Assembly: GCA_024223125.1 (NCBI GenBank)
Contig: JAAEOP010000139.1
Span: 17,606-81,605 of the forward strand
Reading direction: 5' to 3'
DNA from: Chloroflexota bacterium
GTDB taxonomy: Bacteria > Chloroflexota > Anaerolineae > Promineifilales > Promineifilaceae
Length of the DNA stretch: 64,000 bases
Each line of letters begins with the position of its first letter. The stretch's first letter is position 1. The notes beneath the pieces were generated by a model, which saw nothing but the letters and a program-made list of their open reading frames with translations, was not told the origin of the DNA and did not search any database. Position numbers and translations under genes: made by a program. Positions 1-8,227 of this stretch are shown here, piece after piece.

Positions 1-1121
1 ATCAACTGCTCTACAGAAACAGACTCTTCTAAAGATTTAACCGTTTTGGCAACCCGTTTGGGGGAGATATTGTGAATACGCATCTCGATCAGGTTTTCGG
101 GAGTGACGTTGGGCAAAATGGTTTGCATGGCGGCCGCGTAATCGGCGCTGACATTGTGGATACGCATGGAGATGAGTGTATTGGCGTCCAACCCTTTGAA
201 GCCAAAGCCACGCATTTCTTTGATGTATTCTGGGGCAACATTGTGGATGCTAAAGCTGACAATGTCATCCAGGTCAAGGTCAGTGTAATCCATGTCGTGC
301 AGCTTTTGGATGAAAGATGGCCGTACATTATGAATTCCCAACTGTACAATCTGGTCCACATTATAATGGGCAAAGCTCAATTTGCGGATTTCATGTACCA
401 GTTCCGGGCGAATGTTGTGAATGCCCAACTGCACTACGTCGTCCACCGTTAGGTCATCCAGCCCCAATTCTCGAATTTCCCGCACCAGACCCGGCCGTAC
501 ATTGTGGGTGGCTAATTGGACAATATCATCAACGATTAAGTTACCCAATTTCAGTTCTTGCATTTCCCGGATGAAATCGGGACGTACATTGTGGATGCCC
601 AACTGCACCAGGTCATCTACATTAAAGTTTAGCCCCAAGCTGCGAATGTCGCGCACATAATCTGGCCGCATGTTGTGGATGCTGAACTGGACAAGATCGT
701 CCACCGTCAAATCATCAAAGCCGAACTTCATCATTTCCTGGACGTATGACGGCCGTACATTGTGAATCGCCAACTGTACCATGTCATCTACAGTCAGGTG
801 GGTAAAGTTTAACGCTTGCAACTGGCGCACAAAGTCCGGGGAAATATTGTGGATTTGTAGTTGATGCAGGTCATCCTGACTCAAATTGTCTAACCCCGCC
901 TCGGCCATTGCCCGCATATAAGCATTGCTGACATGCGATTGGCGTTGGATGTGGAAGATGCGGGGGACATACGGGATTTGGGGTGCTTTGGGGGGGTGGG
1001 GCACGGTCGTGTCTGAATGTACCGCGCTCATTGTCAAAGCATCCAATAGTTGGGCGGCTTCTGCGGCCGTAATCTTCCCTTCGGCCAACATTGTTAAAAT
1101 CATCTTTCTTTCTTCGTTCAT
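1..1121 (-). CDS. 29-residue tandem-repeat protein with SHOCT-like N-terminus (C-terminus off the left edge)
   Basis: The frame is open from the ATG at 1121 to the window edge, giving 373 residues with no stop, so the gene is partial. A strong ribosome site (TAGGAGAAATAGTC before the ATG) fixes the start. Residues 1-28 form a two-helix SHOCT-like/YvlB-LiaX N-terminal motif (ILTMLAEGKITAAEAAQLL). A short proline-rich linker follows. From about residue 60 onward there are eleven repeats of 28-29 residues, with consensus HNVRPxYVxEMxxLGxDDLxVDDLVQLxI. I recall similar repeats after membrane metallopeptidases of the BlaR1 type and in DUF2089-linked proteins, but no function is established that I know of. 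The repeats look like helical solenoid units suited to binding a partner. It is the last of three minus-strand genes and shares its SHOCT-like motif with the DUF2089 protein upstream. Confidence 0.85.
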   Translation of the reverse strand, partial: MNEERKMILTMLAEGKITAAEAAQLLDALTMSAVHSDTTVPHPPKAPQIPYVPRIFHIQRQSHVSNAYMRAMAEAGLDNLSQDDLHQLQIHNISPDFVRQLQALNFTHLTVDDMVQLAIHNVRPSYVQEMMKFGFDDLTVDDLVQFSIHNMRPDYVRDIRSLGLNFNVDDLVQLGIHNVRPDFIREMQELKLGNLIVDDIVQLATHNVRPGLVREIRELGLDDLTVDDVVQLGIHNIRPELVHEIRKLSFAHYNVDQIVQLGIHNVRPSFIQKLHDMDYTDLDLDDIVSFSIHNVAPEYIKEMRGFGFKGLDANTLISMRIHNVSADYAAAMQTILPNVTPENLIEMRIHNISPKRVAKTVKSLEESVSVEQL

Positions 1122-1132
1122 GACTATTTCTC

Positions 1133-1360
1133 CTAAACTGTATTTGCAATTTGTTCGCTGGTCGGTGGTGTTACCTGACGTTTTATGGCTGTCCCTAACC
1201 GGATGAACAGTTCGCCACTGACGAGTAATACTTTTTTGTGGGTTGGTTTCTCTTTTTTGGGGACAACGTTTAGATGATAGGCATATTTTTGAGCGAGATC
1301 TGCTTCTTCTCGCCGCAATTTATGCGTTTGATACCATAAATGATCGGGACAAAATAACAT
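1133..1360 (-). CDS. small hypothetical protein, 75 aa
   Basis: The ATG at 1360 has a clear ribosome site (GCAAGGAGAAACTC). The longer frame reaching 1411 has a low-complexity alanine start and no such site, so I prefer the shorter form. The product is a basic, soluble protein with no signal peptide or membrane segment. It begins MLFCPDHLWYQTHKLRREEA. I do not recognise a family. It sits between the DUF2089 regulator and the tandem-repeat protein, 11 bases upstream of the latter, so the three are probably co-transcribed. Confidence 0.55.
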   Translation of the reverse strand: MLFCPDHLWYQTHKLRREEADLAQKYAYHLNVVPKKEKPTHKKVLLVSGELFIRLGTAIKRQVTPPTSEQIANTV

Positions 1361-1446
1361 GAGTTTCTCCTTGCAGGGGGCAGCTGCGGCCGCACGGCCG
1401 TTACCTGCCACACTAAATTTGCTTAATTGAGGGGTGCGATGTTGTT

Positions 1447-1842
1447 CTAACCAGATTTAATCGCTTTCAACAAATCGGCCGCTTCACCGGCGTTAATCTC
1501 GCCTGCGTCCAGCCGGGTCAAAATGTCTTGCCGCTGTGCGTTCAAGTCAGTGTGTGATTCTGACGGTTCCACATTTTTCTTTTCCAACCCCAAGACTTCA
1601 ATAATTTCATTGATGCGGTTGCGAATCGCCCAATATGATTCACCTAACTCTCGTTCCATCTCTTTTACATTCCCCTTATTCTTAATAAAGACTTCCAGAA
1701 AGGTCAGGTTTTCGGGAGAGAGGTGGGCAAAAATGGTGGGTTGAAATTCACCAACTATACCCGTTCCACATCGGATACAGGTTTGTTGGCTGACAATTAA
1801 TTCGCCTTCGCAGGCAGGACAAACTTCCAAGAGCTTTCGCAT
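1447..1842 (-). CDS. DUF2089 family putative regulator
   Basis: This 131-residue protein has the DUF2089 plan. An N-terminal zinc ribbon (CPACEGEL then CIRCGTGI, about residues 8-27) is followed by the family signature LSPENLTFLEVFIKNKGN and a helix-turn-helix-like stretch (MERELGESYWAIRNRINEII). The C-terminal SHOCT-like helix pair (ILTRLDAGEINAGEAADLL) matches the N-terminus of the repeat protein downstream. The frame continues upstream to 1923, but family members begin near the MRKL at 1842 and a purine-rich GTGAGAA precedes it. DUF2089 proteins are generally taken to be transcriptional regulators. Control of its own operon is my inference. Confidence 0.8.
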   Translation of the reverse strand: MRKLLEVCPACEGELIVSQQTCIRCGTGIVGEFQPTIFAHLSPENLTFLEVFIKNKGNVKEMERELGESYWAIRNRINEIIEVLGLEKKNVEPSESHTDLNAQRQDILTRLDAGEINAGEAADLLKAIKSG

Positions 1843-1930
1843 TAGTTCATTCTCACAGACTATAATTTGATATTTTTGACAACGGGGCCAAAGTTGTGAG
1901 CATAATACACAATAATCCATCATTTGTCAA

Positions 1931-1962
1931 CAAATATTTTGAAATTAAATCAAATATTTTGA
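1931..1962 (-). promoter_or_regulatory. direct repeat upstream of the DUF2089 operon
   Basis: Two exact copies of CAAATATTTTGA lie at 1931-1942 and 1951-1962, exactly 20 bases apart start to start, about two helical turns. They stand in an AT-rich spacer just upstream of the minus-strand operon. The spacing suits a protein bound on one face of DNA, but no regulator is shown. Confidence 0.4.
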
Positions 1963-2069
1963 TAACTGGTCTAAATTGGCACAATTTGCAAAAAAAATTT
2001 GAGGATCATTCTAAATCTGTGTATCTATTTGGACTTCTCCGACAACCTGCTAGAGACACTTTCAAGCAA

Positions 2070-3023
2070 TCACGAAACGGAAATGATGCTCTGACCGAAA
2101 CCAAAGCCTAATGATACAGCACGGACAAATAATAAAAATGGTGATGCCAATGCTACTGCTCGATCTTTTCCCCATGCTTTACGGCCGAATGGCAGTGTTG
2201 TCAATAAAAAAATAAATAGGAGGACGGCAGTCACCAGAGCCAGCGTCGTCAGCAAAATCGTACCGGCCAATGAAAGTAAAATCAGGGCGGCCAACCCCAT
2301 TTGTACTTTGAGACTTTGTGGTGTGTGGGAATCTCGGATAACCCGGTTTGGGTAGCGACGGATGAACTGGGCTTTGTGGTAGCCAATCATATATTTTTTA
2401 CGGGCATATTTGCGGATTGTGTCGCTGTGAGTGTGGCTGACAACGGCCGTGGGGCAAAACACCATCTTGTACCCCTGCGCTACCAATCGAAATGAAAGTT
2501 CCTGGTCTTCCACATAAAAAATACGCTCATCAAATCCGCCCACAGCATCTAACGCCGAATGCCGGTATACGGCCGAGTACGTGTCTACAAAATCAATTGT
2601 TTCCTGACCGTGCATCAGGTCATATTTGTCTTCATATTCAATTTGTACAAAACGGGCTACAAGCTGCTGTTGGTTGGTTTCGTAGATGCCTTTGCCGCCA
2701 CTGATGGAGGGGTCTTGCAACGGCCGTGTCAGTTCTGCCAACCAATCTGGGCGGGGTACACAATCGGCGTCGGTGAAGCAGATGATGTCGCCTGTGGCGG
2801 CCGTTAAACCCAGATTACGGGCAGCGGCGGCGCCTTTGTTGTGTGGCTGGCGCAGGAGGGTGACATTGGTTTTTTGGGCGCGTGCGGCCGTGTCATCCGT
2901 CGAGCCATCATCCACCACAATCACCTCATACTCAGCGGCTGCTAATGTTTGATTTTGCAGCGCCGCCAGGCAGACATCAATGGTACGGGCGGCATTGTAG
3001 GCGGGTATGATAACTGAAATCAT
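2070..3023 (-). CDS. family 2 glycosyltransferase, membrane-associated
   Basis: This is a 317-residue GT-A glycosyltransferase of family GT2. It starts MISVIIPAYNAARTI and shows the VVDDGSTDD nucleotide-binding motif near residue 37, a FTDADC metal site near residue 86, and a VEDQELSFRL acceptor-region motif. The C-terminal 80 residues contain two to three hydrophobic segments, so the enzyme is probably anchored to the inner membrane. The ATG at 3023 overlaps the upstream stop as ATGA. A GTG at 3044 is the alternative start. It is probably the last gene of the surface-polysaccharide operon and would add a sugar to a lipid-linked intermediate. The donor and acceptor are unknown. Confidence 0.88.
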   Translation of the reverse strand: MISVIIPAYNAARTIDVCLAALQNQTLAAAEYEVIVVDDGSTDDTAARAQKTNVTLLRQPHNKGAAAARNLGLTAATGDIICFTDADCVPRPDWLAELTRPLQDPSISGGKGIYETNQQQLVARFVQIEYEDKYDLMHGQETIDFVDTYSAVYRHSALDAVGGFDERIFYVEDQELSFRLVAQGYKMVFCPTAVVSHTHSDTIRKYARKKYMIGYHKAQFIRRYPNRVIRDSHTPQSLKVQMGLAALILLSLAGTILLTTLALVTAVLLFIFLLTTLPFGRKAWGKDRAVALASPFLLFVRAVSLGFGFGQSIISVS

Positions 3024-4075
3024 CTGCTTTCTGACCTGCGCCACTGCCAGCCAGTGCGGGAAGCGGCAATGCTGCCCAAGATGATTAGTGGCAACACGGC
3101 TACCAGGTGAAAAATGATGGTGAACCCGGCAATCGTAGCTTCATTTTCCAGGCCAAAGCGAAGCAGTAGAAAAGCAGCCACGCCATCAAAAATGCCAATT
3201 TTGCCGGGGGTGGTAGGCGGAACCAGGGCCAGGGTGATGGCAATATTGATGACGGCCGCTTCCACCCAGCCAAAGGGGATATGGAAGGCAGCAAAGAGCA
3301 GCAGCGGCGTCAAAAGAGAAATAAGCGCGATGACGGCCGAACTACCCAACAAGATCAACGCCAGACGCCGGTCTCGCAAAGCAGCCAATCCTTCCAACCC
3401 GGTAATGGTCCAGTGGGTTAAACGGCCAGCCAGAGACGGGGGCAAATATTTGAATACGGCTTGCATAAGGCGGATGATCCACTCAGTTTTAAGGGCGATG
3501 AGAGCTAAAACAAGCAGCACAATTAGTGCCGCACCGCCGAGGATCAGGGTGCTGTTGGTTTCGTTAAGAAAGTCGGGAATGACAACGGCCGACACCACAA
3601 CTGCCAGCAATAAACCCAACATCATCATATCCAGCGTTTTTTCCAAAACCAACGTTCCCAATGTGCGAGTTTTGCTCATGATGGTCAGCCTATCCAGAGC
3701 AAAAATGCGGGCCAGCTCACCCAGCCGGAAAAACGGCACCAAAATGTTGACGTAAGCGCCCAACAGCAGCGCCCAAAATAGAGGCATGAAGGGGGGGGCC
3801 TGCTGTCGGGGAGGGAACATTAACTGCCAGCGCCAGGTTTTTAATAACAGAATAGAAAGAATGGTTAAGAGGCTGAGGAGGATGTAAAACAAATTGGCTG
3901 CGACCAGAGCTTGCCACAACGCCGCCAGACTTACACGGCCGACTAGATACAAAATGCCGGCAGCCAAGAGCAAGATGGTCAGGGCAATATTCAACCAGGC
4001 CCAAATTGAACCCATAGGCGGTCTTGTAGGTGGCGGCAGTTCATGTTTGTCGCTGCTGAGATTACTCTCTTTCAT
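3020..4075 (-). CDS. flippase-like membrane protein, lysylphosphatidylglycerol synthase TM domain (UPF0104/AglD2)
   Basis: This is a 351-residue integral membrane protein with about eight hydrophobic helices. It carries the family signature near the C-terminus (PTTPGKIGIFDGVAAFLLLR, compare PGGLGxxE in relatives). An early RLGELARIFALDRL-type loop lies between helices. This PF03706 domain is found alone beside glycosyltransferases, where it is thought to help transfer or flip lipid-linked sugars. It lacks the soluble aminoacyl-transferase part of MprF. Both ends overlap neighbouring genes by four bases (ATGA), so it is translationally coupled with the DUF2723 protein upstream and the GT2 enzyme downstream. 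Confidence 0.85.
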   Translation of the reverse strand: MKESNLSSDKHELPPPTRPPMGSIWAWLNIALTILLLAAGILYLVGRVSLAALWQALVAANLFYILLSLLTILSILLLKTWRWQLMFPPRQQAPPFMPLFWALLLGAYVNILVPFFRLGELARIFALDRLTIMSKTRTLGTLVLEKTLDMMMLGLLLAVVVSAVVIPDFLNETNSTLILGGAALIVLLVLALIALKTEWIIRLMQAVFKYLPPSLAGRLTHWTITGLEGLAALRDRRLALILLGSSAVIALISLLTPLLLFAAFHIPFGWVEAAVINIAITLALVPPTTPGKIGIFDGVAAFLLLRFGLENEATIAGFTIIFHLVAVLPLIILGSIAASRTGWQWRRSESR

Positions 4076-5484
4076 AGTTGATTATCCTGACAGTTCAATG
4101 AATAGGCTGGTGTTTGGTCCGGTTTGATTTGGGCGTGGCATAACGGCCGTATGCTACCATTTCTCCGTTCAAAGACAGCTAAATCGTCTGTCTGAGGTAG
4201 ATAGAGATCAGGATATTCTGTTTGTAATTGGTCACGATACCAGTCAAAGGCAAATAAATGTGTGTCTACCAGGATGGTATCCGGGCGCTGTCCCTCAGCA
4301 AAATGGAAATACCACAAACTGAATGTGGTAGCCGCATCGGAGGAGAGGATGAGGGCGTTGGTGGGGGCGGTGGATAGCAGATTTGTTGCCAACGGCCGCA
4401 GCCTATGATCATCGCTTAAATTTTGCGTCTGGAAGTTTAGCAATAACAGGAACAGAGGCAAACTTAAAGCTATCCAGCCAATGCGGCGTAACCCAATTGT
4501 CAACAGAGGAGTCAGCAGTAACAGAGTCGGTAAAATCAACACAATGGCGTCATCAGTGTTGTAGGTGAAGGCATAAATAAGATAGATGACGGCCGTAAAC
4601 AACAATCCAAACGTAAGACGGCGTAAGGGGTGCAAATCTGGCTGGCGACCAATTTGCCAGACTCCAATTCCAAGAACAATAAAACCAATCCAGGCAAACT
4701 GTTGGGATAGCAGCCAGGTCCAATCAGACAGGCGCAGCAGCAGTTGGTCTGGAGGTAGGCTAAAGAGATTGGGGCGGTAAATGTGGCCGCTAACCAGCCA
4801 CCACCAGCCGCTTAAAGTAGTAGGGTTGCTCCAAATAATTGGACTGCCGGATTGGGCAATGAAGGGGATGAGCAAGAATGGGAGCAAGCCAATCCCCACG
4901 CCTACGCCCAATTTGGGGAGATTTCGTCGCTCAATGCAGAGAATTGCTAATGGCAGCATGAGCAAAGAGGTGAGGTGGGTAGTTATACTTAAGCCCAAAA
5001 ATAGGCCGGTGAACCACGACGGCCGTTCACCCAATAATGCCCATAGAAATAACGATAGGCACAACAAATTCAACCCGTACACTTCGCTGATGGTGGCCTG
5101 GCCCCAAACGAGCGGAGCCAGCGCAAATGTGAGTCCGACGGCAACGGCCGTGCCCATTTGCTGCTTTTGGTTGAAGTGGTTGGTCAGAAGATGGAACGAG
5201 GCCGCAGTGGTGAATCCGGCCGCCAGAGCAACGGCCGTAGCCGAAAGCAAGTTTAAGCGATAGGCTACCTCCCCCCAGGGAAGCAAGCTGAACAATTTAC
5301 CAATCAATATGTAAGTGGGGTAGCCGGAAGGGTGGGGAACGCCTAAGGTGACAGCGGCCGTAATCAATTCACCGCCATCACTGCCATAGTTGGCCCAGGT
5401 TAAATCGGGAGCCAGGGTAAGATTGTATACTGCAAATGCCAGACTGGTTGTTAGTAGCGCTGCGGCGGCTGTTTCAATACGCAC
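4072..5484 (-). CDS. DUF2723 membrane protein (putative glycosyltransferase, PMT/TMEM260-like)
   Basis: The product has about ten membrane helices and the DUF2723 signature near its N-terminus: an acidic SDGGELITAA stretch, then VPHPSGYPTY. This resembles the acidic catalytic loop of GT-C protein mannosyltransferases, and the family includes TMEM260-type O-mannosyltransferases. I chose the GTG at 5484 because AGGGGG lies directly upstream and it overlaps the previous stop by only 11 bases. An ATG at 5535 would add 17 residues and enlarge the overlap. The C-terminal 110 residues are extracytoplasmic. In this cluster it may glycosylate surface proteins such as the neighbouring PT-rich proteins, which is inference. 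Confidence 0.8.
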   Translation of the reverse strand: MRIETAAAALLTTSLAFAVYNLTLAPDLTWANYGSDGGELITAAVTLGVPHPSGYPTYILIGKLFSLLPWGEVAYRLNLLSATAVALAAGFTTAASFHLLTNHFNQKQQMGTAVAVGLTFALAPLVWGQATISEVYGLNLLCLSLFLWALLGERPSWFTGLFLGLSITTHLTSLLMLPLAILCIERRNLPKLGVGVGIGLLPFLLIPFIAQSGSPIIWSNPTTLSGWWWLVSGHIYRPNLFSLPPDQLLLRLSDWTWLLSQQFAWIGFIVLGIGVWQIGRQPDLHPLRRLTFGLLFTAVIYLIYAFTYNTDDAIVLILPTLLLLTPLLTIGLRRIGWIALSLPLFLLLLNFQTQNLSDDHRLRPLATNLLSTAPTNALILSSDAATTFSLWYFHFAEGQRPDTILVDTHLFAFDWYRDQLQTEYPDLYLPQTDDLAVFERRNGSIRPLCHAQIKPDQTPAYSLNCQDNQL

Positions 5485-6103
5485 CAGTCCCCCTGATGAC
5501 GGCCGGAATTGTGCGTAGAATAATGAGCAGATCACCCCGCAGCGTGATGTGGCCGATATAGGTTAAATCTAGTTGCAGACGCTGTTCGGTTGATAGATTT
5601 CCCCGGCCAGCAATTTGCATGGGGCCGGTAAGCCCTGGTTTTACCAATAAACATTGCCGTTGCTGTTCGTTGTATTGGGCCACAATGTGGATGTCTTCGG
5701 GGCGAGGGCCAACCAGACTTATCTCACCTTTTAACATGTTCCAGAATTGGGGCAGTTCATCCAGACTCCAACGACGTAAGAAGCGGCCAATTCTGGTTAT
5801 GCGGGGATCGTGACGGTTTTTGGCTATGATCTTGGTCGTTGCTGTCTGGGGATTGTGGGACATGGAACGAAATTTGTAGGCGATAAACGGCCGTCCTTCT
5901 AGTCCAGCGCGTGGCTGCCGAAACAAAATGGGACCGGGTGAATCCAGCCGGATGGCTGTGGTGATGAATGGGGTCAGAAGCAAAGTGACGGCCAACCCAA
6001 TTAACGCGCCGCAGATGTCAATTGTGCGTTTGGCAACGGCTGTCGCTGGGGGAATAAGGAGTATACCGGTGTATTGCTGTCTTGGTGATGTTGTTTCAGG
6101 CAT
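5474..6103 (-). CDS. sugar-phosphate transferase initiating polysaccharide synthesis (WcaJ/RfbP catalytic domain)
   Basis: This 209-residue protein is the catalytic half of a polyisoprenyl-phosphate hexose-1-phosphate transferase (PF02397). One hydrophobic helix near residues 27-50 is followed by SPGPILFRQ, the KFRSM motif, RRWSLDELPQFWNMLKGE, SLVGPRPE and KPGLTG, all hallmarks of the family. It would transfer a sugar phosphate from a UDP-sugar to undecaprenyl phosphate, the first step of exopolysaccharide repeat-unit assembly at the membrane. It lacks the extra N-terminal membrane helices of WcaJ and so resembles the short, EpsL/PglC-like class. It lies 7 bases downstream of the C25 lipoprotein gene. 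Confidence 0.92.
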   Translation of the reverse strand: MPETTSPRQQYTGILLIPPATAVAKRTIDICGALIGLAVTLLLTPFITTAIRLDSPGPILFRQPRAGLEGRPFIAYKFRSMSHNPQTATTKIIAKNRHDPRITRIGRFLRRWSLDELPQFWNMLKGEISLVGPRPEDIHIVAQYNEQQRQCLLVKPGLTGPMQIAGRGNLSTEQRLQLDLTYIGHITLRGDLLIILRTIPAVIRGTGAY

Positions 6104-6110
6104 AATTGAA

Positions 6111-8219
6111 TCATGAATTGTTAGTTGCAGACGGCCGTATGATTATTGTGCTGGGGTCGCCCAGGAGCACAAATGTGTCGCTGATTTCTCGCAGCCCAAT
6201 GTTATGTTCCAGATTTAAGGAAAGTTTTGCCTGTTGAAAGGCATCCCCCATGCGTTCTGTTTCCTGGTTATTGAGGTTTTGCAGTAAAGCAGTGGCAAAT
6301 GGTTCCTGGTGGGTGGAGAGTGTCAGGCTGGTGGCGGCCACGAGCAGCACGGGGCCGTTTTCATGCTTGAGCATCACTTCAGACAAGGATTCGACATCGG
6401 GTTGGGCAAAGAGACCGGTGAGGCAGGTAAGCTGGACGACGATGGGAGGATTGTCAGATGCTAATCCGCTGACGGCCGCGCTGTTAAACACATCATCCTT
6501 GCCCCACAGTTCCAGACTGCCGTGGCCGATGTAGGTGGTTAACCAGGCGCCATCGTTCCAGGCAGCGGTCACTTCGGGAATGGTTGCCCCGTCCAGATGG
6601 GTAACAGCTTCGTCGGGGATTTGGCTGTCTTGCCAGATGCGTTGGGCAATAATGCCAAACTGTTCTTCGGTGCCATCGGTGGTGAAGAGGGCGTTGTCGG
6701 CGGCCGTACTCTGTTCATACGCTAATGTGCGGGCGACTAATGATTCTACTTCGGCCGGGGTGTTAACCGGCCAACGGCCGACAGCCAGGTCAGGCCGCAT
6801 ATCGCCATCAATATCAGCCAGACGAGAATCACTGACGGTTTCGCCACTGTATTGCACTGGAACCATCGGCGAGGGTAGATGATTTTCAGGCAGGGGATGG
6901 GTGTAGCTACGATAATCGGATGTGGCATCACCGACGAGAAAGAGGTATTGGGGTGGCGTTTGCCAATTTTCAACCGCGTAAGTTACAAACTGATTGATGG
7001 TCGTAGGCGAGGCTTCGCCATAACCAAATTCAGCGTATATTTCGGCCGTGGGTACAACGGCGACGCTTAAACCTTGTTCCTGGCGGGCTGTTACCAATGG
7101 TTCTAGCGCTGGCGCCAGTGCGTCGGTGGTGATGATGAGCAGATCGGCCTGGTTGTCACTGTTGTGCCAGTCGCTCTGGCGCATAGGTGTGACGGACTGG
7201 GGCGAGAGAAAACCCTGGGGGCCTACGGCCGTGACCTGCATTCCCTCAGCCACATCTACAAACATCTGGCCATCCTCATAACGGCCGGAAAGCAGCGCTG
7301 GTTGGGTCGGGTCTTGTACATCCAACACCAGGGGCGCGTCTGCAAAACCAGATAGAGTGAAGGCTGATTCCTGATCAGCGCTAAAAATAAGCTGGTCTGT
7401 TTGGGCGGCGGCTGGGGTAGGGAAGGTCAGATCGAGGTTGTTTAGCTGCATGATGTCCAGAAGAGCCGCGCCGGGAATTCCATTGTCCAGGGTGATGCTG
7501 TTTTCGCCAGCCTGTAAGGTTCCGGGAGGAAGGGGAATATTGGCGGTGTAATGGGTGTTCCCATCCCAACGAATTGTGTCTATGGCCTGGCCGTTGACGC
7601 GCAGTTCAAAATCATGATCATCTTCGATATCGAGAGCATGGGTGACGCCCCATAAAGTTATTTGCAAGCTGCCAGACCCATCAGTGAGGGGGGGGAGGGT
7701 AAAGGGGATTTCAACATTTTCTCCTTGGCGCAATTTTTGCCAATACCAGGGATCGGTATGTTCGATGTCTAATGCCTGGGCTTCGTAGAGAAGGTTGTCT
7801 TCCAGGTGGCGAGATTGGGTGATGATGTTTTGGGTGGAACCGGTGGCGGGCACGGCCGTATCCGCCATTATTTCGGCTGCCTGGCCTGTTTTTAGCAGGT
7901 ACGGTCGGGTTGTAACATAGCGGCTGTCGGGAGCTTGCCCGTAAAAAATAAGGTTGTTGTTTTGTATGAGAATGGGGACAGCCGTGCCGTTTTGGCTTAG
8001 GTGGATGTTGTCGGCCGTGAAGGTGGGCGTTTCCAGACCGGCTTCTTCAAAATGAGCTGGGGTAAGCTGGTAAAGGCCATCTTCAGTAATGTGAATGAAC
8101 AGTTTGCCGGAAGAAGTTTCCCCAACGATAGGGGTGTTGTTTTTAGACCGGTTGCAGGCGACCAATAAGAGTAGGGCGGACAAGGCGCCAATGATCAGGA
8201 TGTGTCGTATTGTTTTCAC
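6111..8219 (-). CDS. C25 (gingipain-like) cysteine peptidase lipoprotein
   Basis: This 702-residue protein begins with a lipoprotein signal (MKTIRHILIIGALSALLLLVAC, lipobox LVAC). The N-terminal half is beta-rich and includes a jelly-roll-like stretch. The C25 peptidase domain covers about residues 365-695. It shows a VVPTAEIYAEFGYG segment, FLVGDATSDYR, the catalytic histidine in YIGHGSLELWG and the catalytic cysteine in VVQLTCLTGLF. Gingipains and the type IX sortase PorU belong to this family. Here the enzyme should be anchored outside the cytoplasmic membrane. A second C25 peptidase lies two genes upstream, so processing or attachment of cluster-encoded surface proteins is a reasonable inference. 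Confidence 0.88.
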   Translation of the reverse strand: MKTIRHILIIGALSALLLLVACNRSKNNTPIVGETSSGKLFIHITEDGLYQLTPAHFEEAGLETPTFTADNIHLSQNGTAVPILIQNNNLIFYGQAPDSRYVTTRPYLLKTGQAAEIMADTAVPATGSTQNIITQSRHLEDNLLYEAQALDIEHTDPWYWQKLRQGENVEIPFTLPPLTDGSGSLQITLWGVTHALDIEDDHDFELRVNGQAIDTIRWDGNTHYTANIPLPPGTLQAGENSITLDNGIPGAALLDIMQLNNLDLTFPTPAAAQTDQLIFSADQESAFTLSGFADAPLVLDVQDPTQPALLSGRYEDGQMFVDVAEGMQVTAVGPQGFLSPQSVTPMRQSDWHNSDNQADLLIITTDALAPALEPLVTARQEQGLSVAVVPTAEIYAEFGYGEASPTTINQFVTYAVENWQTPPQYLFLVGDATSDYRSYTHPLPENHLPSPMVPVQYSGETVSDSRLADIDGDMRPDLAVGRWPVNTPAEVESLVARTLAYEQSTAADNALFTTDGTEEQFGIIAQRIWQDSQIPDEAVTHLDGATIPEVTAAWNDGAWLTTYIGHGSLELWGKDDVFNSAAVSGLASDNPPIVVQLTCLTGLFAQPDVESLSEVMLKHENGPVLLVAATSLTLSTHQEPFATALLQNLNNQETERMGDAFQQAKLSLNLEHNIGLREISDTFVLLGDPSTIIIRPSATNNS

Positions 8220-8227
8220 TGTTGTTC

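Noticed and set aside
72..660. Open frames on the plus strand across the repeat protein
   Set aside because: They are antisense shadows of the repeat-protein frame. The minus-strand frame has a ribosome site and clear consensus repeats.
1..900. 87-base periodicity that could pass for a CRISPR or tandem DNA array
   Set aside because: The period is that of 29-residue protein repeats in one open frame, with degenerate nucleotides and no spacer pattern.
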